Below are positions 60,586 to 64,000 of a stretch of DNA of 64,000 bases, in pieces. The position numbers were made by a program, and so were the translations under genes. The stretch is from Bacteroidales bacterium. GTDB lineage: Bacteria > Bacteroidota > Bacteroidia > Bacteroidales > TTA-H9. The notes under the pieces are model-generated. The model saw nothing but the letters and a program-made list of their open reading frames with translations. It did not search any database and was not told where the DNA came from. Location of the stretch: positions 110,078 through 174,077 of the forward strand of contig JAQVCV010000002.1 in the NCBI GenBank assembly GCA_028689615.1. Direction: 5' to 3'. The first letter of the stretch is position 1, and every line of letters begins with the position of its first letter.

Positions 60586-62796
60586 ATGGCAAAAAAAATC
60601 GAGAATGCAGAGACTAAACTGCAGGACATTTTGAAAAAAATATTTGGCTTCGAGAGCTTTAAGGGCAACCAGGAGGCTATAATCCGATCGGTGCTCGACG
60701 GCAACGATGTTTTTGTAATCATGCCAACCGGTGGAGGAAAATCGTTGTGCTACCAATTGCCAGCCATCATGAGCCCGGGCACCGCCATCATTATCAGCCC
60801 CTTGATTGCTCTGATGAAAAACCAGGTTGACAACATCAGGAACTTTGGAGCTGAAATAGGTATCGCCCATTTTTTAAACTCTTCGCTAAGCCGGCAGGAG
60901 ATTGCCCAGGTGAAAGCCGACCTTCAGTCAGGAAAAACCAAATTACTCTATGTAGCACCCGAGTCTTTGACCAAAGAAGACAACATTGAGTTTTTTAAGA
61001 GCATCAATATCAGCTTTTATGCCATCGACGAGGCACACTGTATCTCGGAATGGGGGCACGATTTCAGGCCCGAATACCGCCGTTTGCGTCCCATTATAGA
61101 AGCTATTGGCCAGGATGTCCCGGTAATGGCACTTACAGCTACTGCCACCCCCAAGGTGCAACACGATATTCAGAAAAACCTGAACATGCTTGACGCTGTG
61201 GTTTACAAATCGTCGTTCAACCGATCGAACCTCTATTACGAAGTGCGACAGAAGACCGACAACGTTACAAAGGATATCATCAAATACATCAAGCAAAACC
61301 AGGGAAAGTCGGGAATCATTTACTGCCTTAGCAGGAAAAAAGTTGAAGAACTTTCAGAGACTTTGGTAGTTAACGGAATCAAAGCCCTCCCCTATCATGC
61401 AGGTTTGGATTCGCCAGTTCGAAGGAAGAACCAGGACATGTTTTTGATGGAAGAGGTTGATGTAATCGTGGCCACCATTGCCTTTGGAATGGGAATTGAC
61501 AAACCGGATGTGAGGTTTGTAATCCATTACGACATACCCAAAAGCCTTGAAGGGTACTATCAGGAAACAGGAAGAGCCGGTCGCGACGATGGAGAAGGCA
61601 ACTGCATTGCTTTTTACAGCTACGACGACATCCTGAAGCTTGAGAAATTCATGAAAAACAAGGCAGTAAGCGAGCAGGAAATAGCCAAACAACTCTTAAA
61701 TGAAACCGTAGCCTACGCTGACTCATCAGTTTGCAGGCGAAAAACACTTCTACACTATTTTGGAGAAATGTACACCGAAGACAATTGCTCAAATTGCGAC
61801 AACTGTCTGCATCCAAAAACCAAATTCGAGGGCAAGGAATTTGTGCAGATAGCACTGGAAGCCGTCACTGAAACCAAACAACAGTACAAGGCCAAACAAC
61901 TGATTCAGATTATAACCGGGAAAACCTCATCGGCCATCAAGGCAGCCAACCACCACAAATTGGAAGTTTTTGGCAAAGGCGATGAAAAAGACGAACGGTT
62001 TTGGAACGCAGTAATCCGGCAAATGATCATCACCAACATCCTCTCGCAGGACATCGAGAACTATGGAATTCTGCAGATAGGTCCGGAAGGTAAAAAATTC
62101 ATGAAAAAACCTTTCAGCGTGATGCTTACCATTGAACAGGTTGACGACCCCGAAGAAGAAGGAGAAGATTTTGCTTCGGGGGGTAACCTAAAAAGCTCAA
62201 CAGCCGATTCAACCTTGTTTTCGATGCTTAAAGACCTCAGAAAAGAGATCAGCCGCAAAGAGAACCTCCCTCCATTTGTAATCTTTCAGGATCCTTCGCT
62301 CGAAGACATGGCCATACAATACCCCGTCAACATCGAGGAACTCAAGCAGATTACAGGGGTGGGTGCAGGAAAAGCTCAAAAGTATGGCAAACCATTCACT
62401 GAACTCATCAGGCAGTATGTAGAAGAAAACGACATCATACGCCCCAACGACATGGTGGTTAAATCGGTGATTAACAAATCCGGGATGAAAGTATATATCA
62501 TCCAGTGCATCGACCGCAAAATGTCGCTCGAAGACATCGCCATCAGTAAAAACCTGACCGCCGACGAGCTTCTTACTGAAATAGAACGCATTGTTGCTTC
62601 AGGAACAAAGCTCGATCTCAACTACTACATCGACGAATTCATCGATGAATACCATCTGCAGGACATCATGGATTACTTCCATGAAGCCGAATCGGATTCG
62701 GTTGAAGACGCTCTGAAAGAGTTGGGCGAGAATGAGTTTACCGAAGAAGAAATCAGACTGGTAAGGGTTAAATTCATGTCGGAAGTGGGTAACTAA
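60586..62796 (+). CDS. recQ: ATP-dependent DNA helicase RecQ
   Basis: A 736-residue superfamily 2 helicase acting in recombination and fork repair. Walker A PTGGGKSLCYQLP (Lys52), the DEAH box AIDEAHCISEWGHDFRPEY (Asp148-His151, including the RecQ aromatic-rich loop), the helicase C domain ending ETGRAGRDDG, the RQC zinc site (CRRKTLLHYFGE and CSNCDNC) and a winged helix follow in order. An HRDC domain lies at about 535-620, with a C-terminal helix-turn-helix-like region to 736. It is longer than E. coli RecQ (609). It starts at ATG 60586 and is followed by a strong terminator. Confidence 0.95.
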   Translation: MAKKIENAETKLQDILKKIFGFESFKGNQEAIIRSVLDGNDVFVIMPTGGGKSLCYQLPAIMSPGTAIIISPLIALMKNQVDNIRNFGAEIGIAHFLNSSLSRQEIAQVKADLQSGKTKLLYVAPESLTKEDNIEFFKSINISFYAIDEAHCISEWGHDFRPEYRRLRPIIEAIGQDVPVMALTATATPKVQHDIQKNLNMLDAVVYKSSFNRSNLYYEVRQKTDNVTKDIIKYIKQNQGKSGIIYCLSRKKVEELSETLVVNGIKALPYHAGLDSPVRRKNQDMFLMEEVDVIVATIAFGMGIDKPDVRFVIHYDIPKSLEGYYQETGRAGRDDGEGNCIAFYSYDDILKLEKFMKNKAVSEQEIAKQLLNETVAYADSSVCRRKTLLHYFGEMYTEDNCSNCDNCLHPKTKFEGKEFVQIALEAVTETKQQYKAKQLIQIITGKTSSAIKAANHHKLEVFGKGDEKDERFWNAVIRQMIITNILSQDIENYGILQIGPEGKKFMKKPFSVMLTIEQVDDPEEEGEDFASGGNLKSSTADSTLFSMLKDLRKEISRKENLPPFVIFQDPSLEDMAIQYPVNIEELKQITGVGAGKAQKYGKPFTELIRQYVEENDIIRPNDMVVKSVINKSGMKVYIIQCIDRKMSLEDIAISKNLTADELLTEIERIVASGTKLDLNYYIDEFIDEYHLQDIMDYFHEAESDSVEDALKELGENEFTEEEIRLVRVKFMSEVGN

Positions 62797-62820
62797 CAAC
62801 CCAATAGCTCTTTGAAATTC

Positions 62821-62864
62821 AACGGAGATGCCTGATGGCATCTCCGTTTTTTTTCATACTTTTG
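62821..62864 (+). terminator. recQ terminator with adjoining -7 element
   Basis: AACGGAGATGCC (62821-62832)/GGCATCTCCGTT (62837-62848), a perfect 12-bp stem with a TGAT loop, followed by a T run. TACTTTTG (62857-62864), an exact TAnnTTTG, begins 8 bp after the stem and fits the ompH gene at 62889. Confidence 0.88.
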
Positions 62865-62888
62865 TCAGTTCAATTCAATATCAATTCA

Positions 62889-63515
62889 ATGGATACACCA
62901 CAAAAAAACTCTACTCATCTGCCACTCATCCTCTCGTCGCTTGCCTTGGCCGGAGTTGCTGCCCTTTTTATCCTGAAATTTATGGGCAACAACGACCAGC
63001 CAGGTCAGATTCAACTTCCTCCGTCGGGGCAGGGACACACCATCGCCTACATCAACACTGATTCCATTCTGGCTAATTATGACCTGGTGAAGGAGCTTGA
63101 GAACCAACTCAAAGATAAAACTCAAAAAATGGAAAACCAATTGGCCGGCAGACAAAAAGAACTCGACAAAGAAGCTGAATATTTCCAAAAAAGCGTGAAC
63201 AACAAATCACTTTCTGAACAAAGTGCTCAGGAGATTTACCAACAATTGATGGCCAAACAACAAGGAATCGCCGAACAAAAAGAGGCTTTCAGACAGGAAT
63301 TGGCGTATGAAGACATGAAAATTAACGCCATGTTGATTGATACAGTAACCAATTTTCTTAAAAGATTTAACCAGAAAACTGGATACGACTACGTTTTGGG
63401 CTATAACAAAACCGGTAATATTTTTCTGACCAACGACACCTTTGACATCACTAACGTTGTTTTGGAACAATTGAACCGCGAATATGCGAAGAAGAACCCC
63501 AAGCCGGCCAAGTAA
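62889..63515 (+). CDS. OmpH/Skp family protein
   Basis: A 208-residue envelope protein. After a short polar N terminus there is one membrane helix (about 12-30, PLILSSLALAGVAALFIL), which looks like an anchor rather than a cleaved signal. The OmpH/Skp domain follows (about 48-195): the strand IAYINTDSILANYDL, a long coiled coil (about 65-150, ELENQLKDKTQKMENQLAGRQ), and the C-terminal YDYVLGYNKTGNIFLTN. Skp proteins chaperone outer-membrane proteins. The start is ATG 62889, after the -7 element at 62857. The next gene starts directly after its stop. Confidence 0.88.
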   Translation: MDTPQKNSTHLPLILSSLALAGVAALFILKFMGNNDQPGQIQLPPSGQGHTIAYINTDSILANYDLVKELENQLKDKTQKMENQLAGRQKELDKEAEYFQKSVNNKSLSEQSAQEIYQQLMAKQQGIAEQKEAFRQELAYEDMKINAMLIDTVTNFLKRFNQKTGYDYVLGYNKTGNIFLTNDTFDITNVVLEQLNREYAKKNPKPAK

Positions 63516-63866
63516 TTGAAAAACAAAATCTTATTTTACATCCTGACATTTCTTTTCCTGGTTGGTTCGGGTTGTGCAACCCATCGTTCAGACCAACCCG
63601 GAGAACTAGAAGTGACTGACAGCCTTATCAGTCTGATTGCTGACGTACATCTTCTCGAAGCCCAACTGACACGGGAACGGGCCAGCGGGAAAAAAACTGA
63701 TTCGCTTGCCGACCAGCGGTATGACTCGCTTTTTGCCCGATACCATACCACTAAAACTGGTTATGAGAGAATTCTTAAACAACTTACTCTCACGCCCGAT
63801 CGATTTGTCGAGGCCTACGATTCGGTAATACAACGGCTGAACAAACTGGAGAAGGAGACCGAATGA
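63516..63866 (+). CDS. DUF4296 lipoprotein
   Basis: A 116-residue protein with a lipoprotein signal (about 5-19, lipobox VGSGC) and a helical DUF4296 domain (about 35-112, LISLIADVHLLEAQLTRERA and YDSLFARYHTTKTGYERILKQL). The family is common in Bacteroidota and has no established function. The start is TTG 63516, immediately after the ompH stop, so the two are translationally linked. It ends before a terminator hairpin. Confidence 0.82.
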   Translation: MKNKILFYILTFLFLVGSGCATHRSDQPGELEVTDSLISLIADVHLLEAQLTRERASGKKTDSLADQRYDSLFARYHTTKTGYERILKQLTLTPDRFVEAYDSVIQRLNKLEKETE

Positions 63867-63940
63867 AACTAAATTTCCTGACTTCGACACTTCATTTTGA
63901 TTGGTTTTATAACAATCAGAGAAACAATTGTATATAAAAT

Positions 63941-63975
63941 TTGCGCCACCATTTTGGGTGGCGCAAGTATTTTTG
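63941..63975 (+). terminator. Terminator with overlapping -7 element at the window end
   Basis: TTGCGCCACC (63941-63950)/GGTGGCGCAA (63957-63966), a perfect 10-bp stem with a 6-nt loop, then GTATTTTT. TATTTTTG (63968-63975), an exact TAnnTTTG, lies in the tail. What follows to base 64000 is too short to assign; a gene may begin beyond the window. Confidence 0.8.
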
Positions 63976-64000
63976 GAGCTATATTAGCTTATGTTTTTGC

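Overview
The window reads as a chromosomal segment of a free-living member of the Bacteroidota, probably near Bacteroidales/Marinilabiliales; I cannot place it to family. Evidence: lineage-type promoters (TAnnTTTG, often with TTG or TTTG 19-21 bp upstream), a fused SecDF, MurA with Asp in the fosfomycin-target position, two components linked to the type IX secretion system (T9SS), DUF4290/DUF4296/DUF4349 proteins, and an nqrABCDEF operon. I see no rRNA, tRNA, CRISPR array, insertion sequence or prophage. Coding is dense and mostly housekeeping.

Layout. 0-3 kb: TerC-type membrane protein, DUF4349 lipoprotein, and a small PKD lipoprotein/MGMT operon divergent from pcrA. 3-12 kb: pcrA helicase, DUF4290, murA, grpE, dnaJ and a NatAB-like ABC exporter. 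12-20 kb: secDF, tatA, a PorE-like OmpA protein with an extra C-terminal domain, purM, and a convergent lipoprotein/rubrerythrin-like pair. 20-22 kb: a MerR regulator with a cobalamin-binding module followed by an ECF sigma factor, in a LitR/LitS-like arrangement. Both genes carry an upstream inverted repeat of identical geometry (TGTTTAA-N16-TTAAACA). 22-29 kb: LytTR response regulator and LytS-type kinase, then a TolC/MacA/MacB efflux operon. Between 28.7 and 29.2 kb is a non-coding stretch with a degenerate 42-bp periodic repeat. 29-31 kb: GyrI-like protein, DUF3795 and a WYL regulator. 31-37 kb: nqrA-F on the minus strand.

37-50 kb: T9SS plug-type protein, VOC protein, methyltransferase, a 48-bp perfect palindrome, and a long minus-strand leucine/isovalerate catabolic operon. 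In transcription order the operon is 3-methylcrotonyl-CoA carboxylase beta, methylglutaconyl-CoA hydratase, carboxylase alpha, acyl-CoA dehydrogenase, HMG-CoA lyase, 3-oxoacid CoA-transferase A and B, and an HMG-CoA-lyase-like protein lacking the usual Cys. A second hydratase is divergent. This set would turn isovaleryl-CoA into acetyl-CoA and acetoacetyl-CoA. 50-57 kb: radical SAM/SPASM protein, DUF2442 and DUF4160, AI-2E-type permease, an unrecognised membrane protein overlapping mobA, tatA, a QueA-family enzyme and a hypothetical. 57-64 kb: pssA, lptB, kdsD, a long recQ leader, recQ, OmpH/Skp and a DUF4296 lipoprotein.

The best candidates for something under-described are the cobalamin-MerR/ECF pair with its matched operators and no carotenoid genes nearby, the PorE-like protein whose tail resembles a retropepsin without its catalytic Asp, and the 42-bp repeat region. 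All promoter and operator calls rest on reading the sequence only.
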